From assembly GCF_000276665.1 (NCBI RefSeq), contig NW_004955436.1:20328311-20392310 (forward strand): 64,000 nucleotides of DNA. Reading direction: 5' to 3'. Below, one piece after another: positions 12,131-24,269 of this stretch. Within the stretch, counting starts at the first letter, position 1, and each line of letters opens with the position of its first letter. The notes beneath the pieces are model-generated. The model made no database searches, had not been told where the DNA came from, and saw only the letters and a list, made by a program, of their open reading frames with translations. Both the position numbers and the translations under genes were made by a program. Source of the DNA: Chinchilla lanigera. Lineage: Eukaryota > Chordata > Mammalia > Rodentia > Chinchillidae.

Positions 12131-12485
12131 CAGCTGTACTTTGAATGCTTTTGTCCTTCCAAAACTCCTGTTGAAATTTAATCCTCAGTGCAACAGTATT
12201 AAAAGGTATGGCCTTCCGGAGGTGGTTATGTCATGCTAACTCTCCAGTGCTAGAATAGATTGATGCTCCTATACGGCAGCTGGAGGATCCTAGCTAGGCC
12301 CTGTTCTATCATTCTACTTCTTCCATAGCATTTAAGGCATCATCTTCGAAGCAGAGCAGTCCTCACTAGGTCTCAAATCTGCCAGCACCTTGATCTTGGA
12401 TTCTTTAGCCTACAGAATGGTGAAAAAATAAATTTTTGTTCTTTATCAATTACCCAGTGTTGGGCATTTTGATATTGCGGGACAA
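12131..12485 (+). mobile_element. MaLR-type LTR (MST-like)
   Basis: CTTTGAATGCTTTTGTCCTT, CCGGAGGTGGTTATGTC, CACCTTGATCTTGGATTC, GGTGAAAAAATAAATTTTTG and TACCCAGTGTTGGGC follow MST/MLT LTRs. Confidence 0.85.
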
Positions 12486-12494
12486 ACCAAGAAA

Positions 12495-12668
12495 GGCATA
12501 GCCATTACCTCATTTACTGCTCCCAACAACCTCAAAGAGGAAATAAATCCATTTTTATTTACTTTTTGCAGAAGTAAACTGAGGTTCAAAAAGGGTTTAG
12601 AAACTTATCCAGGGATACACAGCTAAGACCAGGCAGGTCTTTCCAAAGATTGTGTTCTTCCTGGTCCA
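12495..12668 (-). mobile_element. MIR SINE
   Basis: ACCTCATTTACTGCTCCCAA, AAGTAAACTGAGGTTCAAAA and ACACAGCTAAGACCAGGCAG follow MIR in reverse. Confidence 0.8.
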
Positions 12669-15600
12669 CTACATGGATCCCTTATCTTTAAAAGCATTTC
12701 AGAAACAACATCTAAAGTAGGTTCCAAAGCACTGCTCAAGGAATGCTACCCATTATTCCAAATTATACTCACTGGGAACCCCACAGGCCTTGCCCTCAAT
12801 GGGCAAGTGAGGTGTTAATATGTAGGTATTTAGAATAGAAACAGCTAATTGCAGCTTAGACAGAGAAAAATGGGCAGAGACCTGCTCAGAGATAAGGCAA
12901 AAGTCAAGCAGGAATTTGCAGACGAAGCTCCCCAGCACCCAGCAGCAGTGTAGAAAATGGCTCTGAGTAATTTGGAGATGGTCCCTTCCAGCTGTGACTC
13001 CTGCCAAGACTAGCCCCTGCTCAGCCCGGGCATAGGACTCTCCCCACACTAGCCCATGTGGACCTAGTTTGTGCATTTACACATGTGAAGTCAGCACTTT
13101 AACTCTCCTTAACAAACCACCTTAACATAAGATGCAAGCAATTTCATTTTGAGGTATTCTATACAACAATATCCCCACACATACATACTTGCACTGTGCC
13201 CCAAAATACAAGGTAGACCTTACCTCCACCTTTTGGAAGCTGAATGAAAATAATCTGGGAGCAAATATTAACAAGATTTTATTCAAATATAACCCCAAAA
13301 TTCTGAGCCCAGAAATTAATGATCACTATACTTAAAATTTTGCAATTAGACGAAGTGAATGAAAGGAATCACTTATGCAATCAGTGGCAAGTTTCAACTT
13401 CTGTTTCCAGCCAGTATCAAAGAGGTGGGTTGATCTGCCACAGGATAACACATTCATTCCCTTTGCCCTCCCTGGCACCCGCTGTGGAATATATTACTCC
13501 ATTAGAGAAGCTGCTATTGTGCGCTTGTTAGGTAAGTAGGATCTGTAATTCAGCAACCAAGCTTTAGAAATTAGCCTCATATTGTCCAAGACTTAAAGTT
13601 CACTATGTACCAGTGTCCAGGCACTTTCAATACTATAAAAAAATCTATGAAGATATCAGTTGAGGCTTGAAATAGTCTACTTTTAACTTGTGGCAGGAAC
13701 ACAGAGCTATATTCTCTCAATATCTTCAAGAAACGGGGACCATTAATGTACAATACTCTCCTTTGTGTCTTTCTCTGCTCTATATTAAAACCTGAATGAA
13801 CTGGATTTTTAAAAGTGCACTTTTTTTTAACCTTTCACCCAACAAAGAATACAATAAACAGTAGCCTCATTCAGAGATCATCAGTACCAAGTAGAATGCT
13901 TTGACACTTAATATCATCATTATTATAGGCTTAGTAGTAGTCATGTAGGAAAATAAGAGAAGAGACAAGAAGAAGACAGGGATGGGAAAGTTTTGAGACA
14001 TTCCACCCTCAACTTTCCACAGCCTCCAGCCTTGGGGTCCATGTGTACCCTTTCTGAAAATCCCATTAAGGCCAAGGACTATTGTCTGGGGCATCCCGGT
14101 TTCCTAAGCAAACTTCACTACTCCATGCTCTCTGCATCTGCCTCCACTTCCCTCCTGCGCCCAGTTAAAGGCTTCACAGCTGGAATCTCATGTCTTCAGG
14201 GCCAGGCTTGGTTGTTAAAAAATACAATAAAAGAGCCCATGGAAAAGAGCAAAGCAGAGGACTCCATTCCTTCCACTGTCTCCCATAGGTACATTCAAAC
14301 TGCTACCATTCCTGGAAGCAACGACCACTCTTCCATTGACTCAACCCAATAGCAATCTCCCGGGTGTGAAGGCCAGCTCAGACTATAAGAAAAGATAGCA
14401 CCATGCCAAGCATCATCCTGGGCCTCTGTGATAGAGATGGTTGAATGAGGAATGGGGGAGGTTAAATCACAGGGCTAGGTGTGACCTCATCATCATGCAT
14501 GTTCCTTAAGAGTAGAGAGATAGCCAGGTAGAAATCTAGCCCTCCTCCTACTCCCACCTTTGTGGGAGATTATCCTCAATCAACATTTGACTCACAACAC
14601 CCAGCAAATATGGATGGCTTGTAGAAAAAAATCTTCTAGAATCCAAGTACCAGAAACACCAGTCTCTCCAACAGCCCTTGTCAAAAACCCAGTTGTGGGA
14701 GTTGTGCAACCAATTTCATGTGGCTAGAAGGTCCTTTTGTTTGGCAGCCAGGTAAAACAGGACTGACTCCTTTAAACAATCTCCCTTCCCCTACATACCC
14801 TTCATACACAGAATTCCTTCGGAAGCCACCAAAAATCCCTTTCGCAGAACTGAGAGATGAGAATAATTCATTTGTTTTTGTGTGAACCTATCTTCTCCCT
14901 TCCTCTATTCTAGCAAGTTCCTTTTTTTTGGTCAGACCTCTTCTCAAAACTCCCACATTCCACGTTCCCAGGAAGGCGTTTCCTACAATGGATCTCCTCT
15001 AAATCAAAATGGCTCTAGTCCAAAGGTTGTGCCAAAGAAAAATTCAGCTAGCTGCCAGCAAAGCCTCAGCAATATGATTGACCTTTTCTTCCTCTGCGTT
15101 TTTTTCCTCTTAATTGTCATGTCTACCCCCGCTAAGTGACAAACATGAGGTAGGAATTGCTTTTATCCTTATGTTTTTACAGTGCTTTAGATGATTACTC
15201 CACTCAATAAATTGAAAATCATTATTATACACAAATGCATATGCTAATGTGTGACCTGTAAGCTTGGATGGCAAATGAATAAACAATTACTGGCAAACAC
15301 CAGGGTATGGCATTTCAATGAAGTCATCATAGAATCACTAGCAATTATCTCTGCAAACTTAAGGTGAGGTGTCTGTGGATTAGAAGAGAGAAATATGCAC
15401 TTGTGTTTTAAAAAGAGAAGAAGGAAAATTTAATAATCAGACTCAGCCCCTTAACATTAAGATCCAGAAATATATTGAAATATTATACACACATGCACAC
15501 TAGCAAGCATGCTAGAAAAAAGTCAAGACAATCTAAAAAGAAATCCCATTTATCACCTTAGTCCAACGTTATCCCTCATAAGCATGACTAGTCTGATGAA

Positions 15601-15779
15601 AACAAAGCAAAAGGTAAAGATATTAAATAGCTTTGACTGTTGTGTAGATTTAAACTTTGCCTTGTTTGTCATTGGGCAATTAAAAACTGCATCCTGAAAT
15701 CATCTTCTCCTCAGGTAGATTCATAAGTGATTAAAAAAACCTTTCCCAGTAAGTAATTATTAATGGTCCAGTGTCATCC
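12669..15779. other. intergenic, nothing recognised
   Basis: Three kilobases without an identified repeat. Short open frames show no family resemblance; those near 14.0-14.35 kb look like degraded old repeat. Confidence 0.45.
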
Positions 15780-16100
15780 CAGAGATGCATACCTCATGGA
15801 ATTCCAAAGACTTTGGTCTTAACCCAGTGCTATTTTTAGTAGTGACTTCAGTGATGAGAGAGAATACGGTCATTAAATTCAGTGATGACCTCAAACCAGG
15901 CGTGGTTCGTCCCACTCTGGAAAACTGGATAGAAGCGCAAATCTCTTGATAAGCTGGAGAAGTGGGTGGACATAAACAGATTGAGGTTCTGTAGTGTAAT
16001 TCGCATGAGAAGAAAAACAAACCACACAATTGCAGGATTCATTCTGTGATGTCATAAAGAAAACGATCTGGAGGTCATAGCCAACACTAGCTATTGATGT
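15780..16100 (+). mobile_element. CR1/L3-clade LINE relic
   Basis: Translation across frames gives LNPVLFLVVTSV, VIKFSDDLKPG (FADDTKL-type motif) and LDKLEKWVDINRLRF, the same order as in CR1 reverse transcriptases. Degraded by stops and shifts. It overlaps the same domain as the relic at 7.8-8.5 kb but is a separate insertion. Confidence 0.8.
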
Positions 16101-16217
16101 TCATGCTTTAGTTTTAAAAACATGTTTGAAAAATAGCTGGTCTTTCCTGGATGCACAATATGACTACAGTCTATCCCATAGTACGAGACAAAACTCTATG
16201 CCATCTCCAGGCTTGCG

Positions 16218-16390
16218 TTTTGTTTGTTTGTTTGTTTGTTTGTTGTCTTTTTGAGACAGCTTCTCGCTATGCAGTTCAGGCCAACCTTGAGTTTACTTTG
16301 TAGCCCAGGCTGGTCTCGAACTTGCAACGATCCTCCCGACTCAGCCTCCTGAGTGCTGGGATTACAGGCATGCGCCGCCACGCCCGGCTC
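16218..16390 (-). mobile_element. B1 SINE with internal duplication
   Basis: Reverse-oriented 7SL-derived SINE: (TTTG)n tail, TTTTTGAGACAGCTTCTCGC, two similar arms (TATGCAGTTCAGGCC / TTTGTAGCCCAGGCT), then GGGATTACAGGCATGCGCC and CCACGCCCGGCT. Confidence 0.95.
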
Positions 16391-17089
16391 TGTAGGTTTA
16401 CATTTTAAAGTGGCATATGAAGAATATGGGGGCATTTTTTAAAAGATCATTGTTTTATTGATTACGTGTTTGAGAAAGCCACTAGGAAAACAACTAAAAT
16501 CATAAACTATTTGGTCCGAAAAAGTTGAGAAAGAGACTGAAGTATTTTCAAGCCTAGAAAGGCAGAAGGGAGTGAGTTTAAATGATATTAGAAAAGCCTC
16601 CTGGCAAACACACCTACACATACAGCTATAAAAAAAAGTAGAACTGAAGTAGAACTGAAATAAGAAAACTTTAAAATACGGGTCAAATTTAGAAATAGTT
16701 TTAGGTACAGATAGAAAGTTGGACTATACATGTAAGAGTAAAATAAAAAACAAAGTATTGGTGTTTCTTGTTTATCTGGTTTATCCTCTTTTACTTACAA
16801 AGGAAGGCAGTAGAAAGTAAAGAAGGTGAGGAAACGTCCAGTGTTTTGGGACCCTCACTTTTCCCACAGGATCTGGTGACATCTCAAGCCTCAAGGCCAG
16901 CCACGCTTGCCCAGATCCAGCAGGTGTTGTTTGCATCTTTGCTATGCTGTTTCAGGGGTGGTCCTCACAGGTAGTGGTGAGCTCTAAAGAAACTACAAAA
17001 CCCAAGCCCTTGGCCACCTCGAAGGGGTATGCAGCCTGATTCCTGAACGTTTCCTTTCGTCATTCTCTACTCTGGGCTTTAGTACAAAC
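16391..17089. other. intergenic, nothing recognised
   Basis: No element identified between a B1 and an L2. Confidence 0.5.
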
Positions 17090-17485
17090 CTTTGGGGAAT
17101 GCATAATACTCCTTCCACCAACCTCCTAAGGACTTCCGGCCTTCAGGACCAAGGTCGGATGCAGTGCCACTTCTCACATAGCTCGTCTGACCTCTATTCC
17201 TCACCGTGATTTCTCCTTCTTAGGAACTCGGAGCACTTGTTTACTGTCAGTGGCATTCCTTTGATACACATCACACGCAGCCTTGTGACATCTCAGGCAG
17301 CGCTGAGTCACCAATCTGCATTTACTGTGTGTCCATATCACTCTCCCACCTAGGCTGTAAGCTCTGTGAAGGTGAAGATCATGTGTTAGACTGTTTTGTA
17401 TCCTCCTGAAACACCTAATTCAGTAAGTACTATGTTCACCATGAGAGCTAAGTTAATACTTGCTTATCAAATAAATGAATGAATA
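17090..17485 (+). mobile_element. L2 LINE 3' end
   Basis: Old L2 wording: CACCTAGGCTGTAAGCTCTG, GTATCCTCCTGAAACACC and the 3' terminal AAATGAATGAATAAG. Confidence 0.8.
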
Positions 17486-17570
17486 AGAAGAATGTGGCAA
17501 GTTAATTCAACCTTCTAAAAAAAAGTTGCTTTCCACCTAAAAAACTAATTCTGAAGAGATTTGTTTTAGT

Positions 17571-17930
17571 GTTTTTAATTTTAAAAATTAAAAAAGTGAC
17601 AAAACAACAATGAAGACAAAATCAAAACAACACAAAAACAACAAAAATGATACATGATCTCAAGACAAAATGATGGAAATTTACAATGGTTGCTATATTA
17701 TATACTGTTATCTTCAATGAAGTTGCTCAGTTCATTAGACATAAGAATGTAGGACTGGGGGCTGGGGATTTAGCTCAGCGGCACAGTGCCTGCCTGGCAA
17801 GCACGAGGTCATGAGTTCGATTCCCAGCACCAGAAAAAAAAAAAGAGAATGTAGGATTGATCAAACAATCAAAGACAGTAACAAGTAAAAAAAATAAATA
17901 AATAAAAATAATTTTTAAAAAAATTGGGAA
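17571..17930 (+). mobile_element. L1-like 3' end, member of a local repeat family
   Basis: Contains a 75-base A-rich block (17590-17663, GACAAAACAACAATGAAGAC ... AATGATACATGA) repeated almost exactly in reverse at 33.6 kb, and ends in a long A/TAAA-rich tail (17886-17930). An ID element is inserted at 17757. The family name is not known to me; an L1 3' UTR is the best guess. Confidence 0.6.
17757..17846 (+). mobile_element. ID-type SINE
   Basis: Complete tRNA-derived body with A-box (TAGCTCAGCGG) and B-box (GAGTTCGATTCC), then an A-tail. Flanked by the direct repeat GAATGTAGGA (17745-17754 and 17847-17856), a target-site duplication. Confidence 0.95.
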
Positions 17931-19299
17931 TGATGCAGTGTCACCATACAAAATGGTAGGAGTTCAGCTGAAGAGATATTTTTTCATGAGAAAATAAAGG
18001 TGAATTGAGGGGAAATTTTATAAATTCTTAGTAGGCAAAGTATATGTCAACCCTATAAGAGACCCAATAAAATAATCACAATGCTTCTTTACTCACATAA
18101 TATCAAATCAAGAGCCCCTAACATGATAGGTTCTAACAATTATATTTGTTGATATTTTTATCTGAGCAGAATGTTTCTTGTCAATACACATAATTATAAA
18201 AGCAAAAAGCAAAGGCACTACATGTGTATGTTTGATTTAAGATGATTTTGTCTTATAAAATTTGAACATTTACTCTTTTAAGATTAATATTTTATGTTCA
18301 CTTTGCTCCAGCTCCAGCTCACTGTGGCTGATCTCTCTGATAAGGCTGCCAGTGAAGTATCAAAAGTGGTAGCCATTTTACAATGTCATGTCTCAGATTT
18401 TGAACTAGAAAACTGATTCATTTTACAGAGATAAATATCTATAGATCATCACTAGTCTCAACCATGACTAGCTGAACCTATGACCTAGAACCTAAAGTAA
18501 CTACACCCATAGCACCTTTTCAAAAAAATCCCAAAATGAAGTTTCACTATTGTAAGCACTATTCAGTTGTTTGTTATCTAAACACTGTAGATCTTTGAAA
18601 AATAATAATGAGTCACTATGGTCCATATTGGTTGAAGACATCCCTGCACAACTTGTTCTTCACTTGAGCAACACTTGGAGTAATTTTCCAAGAACCTATT
18701 GACCATTGCAGTAGCACAACATACCCATTAAATTTCCACAATAATTCATAATGTTCAAAGTCCTTTAAAAAGCAAGTAGAGTAAGTTGGAGCAGGGAAAT
18801 AAATTTTGGTATAAACTGTGGGATTGAGAATTAATCAAAAAAAGAAAAACTCATGCCAAAATCTACATTACCTTGATTCTATCTTTAACACCTGAGGCTG
18901 TAACAGAAACCTGTTTCTATAATAAATCTTATGGGATTTCCATGGAAAGATGGCTACCGGCCCCTCGTCACTCAGTGGTATATGTTGGTTCCATTGCTGA
19001 AGGGAGAATCTGCATTTTTGACTCTCCTGAGGACAGTGAGCTGGGCAGTTAGTTGGGTACAATGGGACATTTGCATGGAGCCAACAATAACCAGATAGCA
19101 CAAGGGACTTCCAAGGGCCTGAGAAGACATAACACCCATGAGTTACAGTAATCCGAAAAGTCTTTAAAGTGTTTCGCTTGGTGGCACATTATTTACTCCT
19201 CAAACTGCTCAGAAAAGTTCACTGTCTTGAGTCCTCAAGAGATGTGTAGTAAGTTCAGGGGCAAAGAAGTAGCAAAGCTTTTAGATACAGATGCTGCTT
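17931..19299. other. intergenic, nothing recognised
   Basis: AT-rich sequence without recognised elements. Confidence 0.5.
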
Positions 19300-19952
19300 C
19301 ACTTTTGATAGGGTTACGTCCCAGTAAGCTCATCAAAAGTTGAAAATTCTGTAAGTTCAAAATGTATTTGATACATGCAACCTACTGAACACCCTAGCTT
19401 ACAACACAGCACACTGTACAGTGTGGGCAGTTTATCTTCATGATCTGATGGCTGGCTGGGAGCTGTAACTGCCACCCCCCAGCATCTTGACAGTATGTGG
19501 GTGTCACTACATATTCTTAGCTGGGGAAAAGGTCAAAATTCATAGTATAGGGATGGGGGGAAATGGAAAAAAGAAGGAAGGGAAAACTTGACAAAACAAC
19601 AATGAAGACAAAATCTTCATTGGGAAATATATATATGATATATATGATAGTTGAGATAGTTATGCTACTAATTTATCTTAGTTCATTGAAAAGAAATGTT
19701 TGTGCTGACATTGTTGGGACAATTAAATGCCGATATCTTGTACTCTGAGTAGCTAATTTAAAGATAATTATACGCAATGTATTAACCATTGTTACCTTCC
19801 TATTATCTGTTTTGAAATTTGGGGTTTATTTTTTTCTCTTTAAAATAAAAAAAAAAATTCATGCTATAGTTTCTGCCCAGTACATATTGCTTCAAATTAT
19901 CATGAAGTCAAAAACATGAAGTCAAATCATTCTAAATTAGTGATCATCTGTT
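19300..19952 (+). mobile_element. Tigger-family DNA transposon fossil, interrupted
   Basis: GGGTTACGTCCCAGTAAGCT, AAGTTGAAAATTCTGTAAG and GGGGAAAAGGTCAAAATTC on the left; TCATGAAGTCAAAAACATG and AGTGATCATCTGTT on the right. The two halves are separated by an A-tailed insertion at 19551-19853. Confidence 0.8.
19551..19853 (+). mobile_element. A-tailed retroposon inserted in a Tigger element
   Basis: About 300 bp beginning in purine-rich sequence, containing GACAAAACAACAATGAAGAC (shared with 17.6 and 33.6 kb), and ending in an A-rich tail. Flanked by AAAATTCATAGTATAG / AAAATTCATGCTATAG (19535-19550 and 19854-19869). Behaves as a 5'-truncated LINE copy. Confidence 0.75.
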
Positions 19953-20014
19953 CATTCTGCCTTGGTCAGACAGATGCAGGTCAACTGAGAAATGAGTTAT
20001 TTCAGAGATGTACG

Positions 20015-20155
20015 TATCGTAGCTTTGCTATTAGCCCTCTTATTGCCTGGTGCCTCTTTCAATTTTAGTTTCTTCATCTGTAATACTAATGCTCTCTTAG
20101 GTAAACAAGAGGACTAAATGAAAGAAGAGTTGTACAATGTTTAGATGACACCTTA
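20015..20155 (+). mobile_element. MIR SINE
   Basis: TTTAGTTTCTTCATCTGTAA and GAGGACTAAATGAAAGAAG are MIR-type; the 5' part is lost. Confidence 0.65.
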
Positions 20156-20519
20156 CACAGACTAATCGCTCCACTAACTGGGCCTTGTGGCACAATCACT
20201 GCTATTTGGGGTAAAGTAGCTCATAAGTGTATATAACTTGCTGTGGATCCTCTCCACTGAGTCAAGGCCGGAATGGAGACCATAACTAACGAGAACATCA
20301 CTAGCCAATCTAGATAAACAGAACAAGAGCTCCAGGCAGGGGCCTATCTTCCTTCTTTTTCTCAGTGCCTTGGGCTCTGGCCTGAGCATGGTGACTGATT
20401 TCCAACTATTCACTGAATGAATTGAACTAAAGAACAAGGTAATGCAGGGGGCAGGGGCAGAAGCCACATCCTGGAGAACCCAAAGGACTGCCATAAAAGC
20501 AATTATAAACTAAAATTCT

Positions 20520-20621
20520 AGGGGCTGGGGATTTAGCTCAGCGGCAAAGCGCCTGCCTTGCAAGCGCAAGGTCGTGAGTTCGGTTCCCGGTACCGGAGAA
20601 AAACCAAAAAAAAAAATAAAA
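20520..20621 (+). mobile_element. ID-type SINE
   Basis: Complete body, GGGGCTGGGGATTTAGCTCA through GGTACCGGAGAAAAACC and A-tail, flanked by TAAAATTCT (20511-20519 and 20622-20630). Shares the GAGAAAAACC 3' end with the copies at 38289 and 58527. Confidence 0.95.
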
Positions 20622-21680
20622 TAAAATTCTGGAACTTTCTTTTAAAGCTAATAATCATTTTTTTATTAGTCAGTTCAAGCTTTTATTTCTTAATAAGCAA
20701 GTTATAATTATGTTTGTTTTAGAAACACATTAAGTAATGGCTTAAAATTGTTACAGAAATGGAAGGAGGGAGTGATGGAGAGGGAGGGGAGTGATTTATA
20801 TTTTATTTCATCTCTCACCTACTCTCTTCATTCTTTGGCCAAAGTCTATAAATTCTAAAGACTTTAACCAGATATAATTCATGACATAAATTGCTCAGTA
20901 ATGTTTCCTTTCTTTTTCATTTAACATTTGTCAACAGGTCTGAGTGTGACATCCACAGTGCTAACTGCTCAAAGATTGTGAAGAATTTCAGGTAAATTCT
21001 CTCCCTCATCCAACAAGAATGTTCCATAGGATAGGAGAAATCGCTGGCCAGGAGCAAGCAATGGGACAAGCCCATCATACCCTCTGTGGGCCTGCTGCAA
21101 TTTCTAACCTGTTTTCGTTGCTTCTGTATGCCAGCAGGGTCATTTTCTGACCATGGTTGAAGGGAGAAAAGAGATGGTGTAGGTTTCTTTTCCCAGGATT
21201 TGGGGGAACAAGGGAGTACATGCATGCGATTCTTAAATTTTCATTTAACTTCCATAAAAGTTAAAGAAGAAGACTGTGCGGGTATTTCACACTCAGCTGT
21301 GTGGATCGCTCCTCATTTCACCTTACTTCAAGCACGCTCTCAAGTGTTTGGGGTTTACAAAGGCTGCCTGACATTAAGCCAAGAAGATGCTGAGAATGTC
21401 TATGAAGTAAGCAGAAATTTCACTTTGTTCTCTTATTGGGTCACATGTGAACACAGAATTTTCCCCCAATTCCCAAAATATTTCATGTGGGATTGACATT
21501 CCTCAAAAAATTTTGATCCTGGACATCCCCTCACAATTGTTTCAAAGCCAGAATGTTAGTGAGAGGATTATATGCCCAGGAACTATTTTTTTAAAATGAC
21601 GCAAAAACCTTAAACATGTAGTAACATTTCAAATAAAACCATAATTTTATATCAGTATCAGATTTACTCAGGTCAATAAA

Positions 21681-21783
21681 TAGTAATTTAGCATTCATTA
21701 AAGTACAACACAATTCCAAAGCCATTTAGATAGATATATATAGTAATTTAACATTTGTTAAAGTACAACACAATTCCAAAGCC

Positions 21784-21785
<2 letters not shown>
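21681..21785 (+). repeat. 60-bp tandem duplication, two copies
   Basis: TAGTAATTTAGCATTCATTA and TAGTAATTTAACATTTGTTA, each followed by AAGTACAACACAATTCCAAA, start at 21681 and 21741. Confidence 0.95.

Positions 21786-21828
<43 letters not shown>
21786..21828. repeat. (TA)n microsatellite
   Basis: About 21 uninterrupted TA units directly after the 60-bp tandem duplication. Likely polymorphic. Confidence 0.98.
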
Positions 21829-21830
<2 letters not shown>

Positions 21831-22269
21831 AAAGGAAGATATTTCAAAAATAATTTAGTGAATTCGCTACCTACAAACTATGGCAATTTCAAATTTATGC
21901 TAAGTTGAATTGATATTTGTTAAAGTGGTAGAGGATGATGGGAAATCAGAGATGAATAAAATACAGCCATTGTCCCCTGCACCTCCTACCAACCCCAGCT
22001 GTGCAAGGCGGGGAAGCAAGCTAACTGGTCTAGTACAAAACAGTTTGTCCTTACAGTGGGCGGGCATCCCACAGGAGCTCCTAACCTACTCTGCGGAGAC
22101 TTCTCTGAAGAACTATGCACCTGGGACTCCTAAAAGGCAAAGGAGAATTTTCCTTGTGGACATGCCAGAGAGATAAAGATGACAGAGAGGCAGTTTGCTG
22201 AGACTACACAAAGTATTCACATTGAGTGGGTGCTGGAGAAAAAGACTGAGAAAAGATAAAACTGGAAAG

Positions 22270-22960
22270 TAAGTAAAGCTAGGACTTTGAAAGGCTTGGA
22301 GTATCCCAAAGGGCAGCTTAAGCTTTTTATCCTACAGTGATTGCCAAGATAAATCTCAGTTTATACCTGTGACCCCAACATAATAATTCCTTGTGTCCCC
22401 TGGTACTCTCATACGTGTCCCAGATGGATTAAGTTTCATGGTCTTCCTAGTGATTGGAAGCCATTGGCCCTAGGGATACAAATATAAATAAACCTGACTT
22501 CTGCCTTTACAGAGTTCATAGGAGTGAAAGAAGTAGACAAAAAAGAGCTAATTAGAATAGAAATCAAAAGTGATGCATACAACATTAGTGAACATTCCCA
22601 GAGGTTATGACATTTAAGCAGAACTTCAGAAGATGAGTGGGGATTGAACAGGGTGCAAAAGACCATTCTAGGCATGAGTGGTCATGCCCTGTTGTGAAAA
22701 GACAAGCATCCAAGGTCGCTGAAGGGGAGAGAACTCTCCCGGCTTTGGTGGCAGTTGACAATGAAAAAGTTAGTCTTGTAGATAAATTGCCAAGGATTTT
22801 GGATGTCATATCAAGGAATATGGAGTTGATAATGTCAGCAGTGAGGAAGGCTCAGAAATTTCTAATCAGAGGACTTGTAGGACCCAATCTGTAGGACCCA
22901 ATCTGGCTTTTGAGCAAACAGCTCCAGCCTCTCTGTGGAGGCTGAAGTAGAGCGAGAAGA
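22270..22960 (-). mobile_element. L2-like LINE relic
   Basis: Matches, on the minus strand, the common old L2 stretch: GGAAGCCATTGGCCC, GACTTCTGCCTTTACAGAG, GATGTCATATCAAGGAATATG. Boundaries are approximate. It contains a small tandem duplication, GTAGGACCCAATCT twice, at 22876-22903. Confidence 0.6.
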
Positions 22961-24269
22961 TAATAGCTCCACTTCAGATGGGATGGAATCGAATTTAGTG
23001 CTGCAGATGTCAGGGCCTGATTACTGTCATCTGTGCAACTTGATGACTATGACATTGTGAAGTCCGAAATGGAGAAAAGAGTAGTCTTGTCTGTGAAGGA
23101 TGATAAGAAAAGGAAAGATATTTGCTAGAGAGATGCGTCAGCCCAAACTGAAGAGGTATTACAGAAAATTTCATGAGTTTACTACCTGAAAGGTTATGGC
23201 AATGTTTACACACTATAAATTTTATAATAAATCATGAGGCCAAATGAATCCATGGGAAGGTTTGTGACAGAGCCAGAACTGTTAATGAAGGACCTTTTGC
23301 CTTCACTGACAGGGATGAAATCATTTATAATAATGGTGTATTCTGAAGCAAGTCTGTAAGAAATCTGACAAATTGGGGGTTTGGAATTTATTTCAATAAA
23401 CTAGCCTGCTGGCAGTTTTCATAATCAAAACATGCTGGCCAGAAGCCATAGAGGAGAGAGGAAAATTCATTTGTCTCTTTTGCTGTCTTATCTATTAGTT
23501 TTCCTATTCTATTTTTTGGAAGAAAGTAACAGTGAAAAGAATTTAAGTTCAACTCAATAAGCTATATTAAATCTGATGATCAATGCACAGCTGATAAAGA
23601 AACCAGGTCACTCTTACCTCACATTGTCAATGGGAATATTTAAAAATATGTTCAATAGGAAAGCCATATTTGCTCAATCACAAGATACTTACCACAGCTT
23701 TTTAGAAAGGAGATTGTGAGATTAGAAAGCCATCCTCCATGGTGTAAATATAGGGAAGTCCATTAACCAAGGCAGAAACTTCCTCATAGGATAGCATGAA
23801 ATAAAACTTATACTAATATTTTTCCTGATCTCAACCTTTAAGAAATTTCTTCCATCAAACAAGTAGCATTAAGCAACACATAATTTATTTTTGTCTAGTT
23901 TTATTTATCACACACAGCCCTTCATACCAGTCAGTATTTCTGACCATTAGGAGAAACTATCTTTTAACCACACCAAATTGATATGATTTGAGACAAAAGC
24001 AAAGAAACTTGATATTTTATTTAGCCCATAGGGACTTACCTCAAGAAAATATAATAGTTTCTGTTAGCCTTTTTGGCAACTTGAAAAAGCTCAAGGAGCC
24101 CACTATAATCTTCAAGGACCCTGAGGGATGTAAAAAAAAAAAAAAAATCTGACACAGGGAACTTTTGCACTGGAGAACAGACAAAAATCTATTAAGGAAA
24201 GCAAACTTCATGCAGATTACATTCCCCCATCTCTTCTTTCATCCTTGCTTTCATTCTGCTTGATAAGAT
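22961..24269. other. intergenic, nothing recognised
   Basis: No element identified. Includes a 15-base A run near 24131. Confidence 0.5.

Larger units (their letters stand above)
20631..22269. other. intergenic between listed repeats
   Basis: Only the 60-bp tandem duplication and TA tract stand out. Confidence 0.5.
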
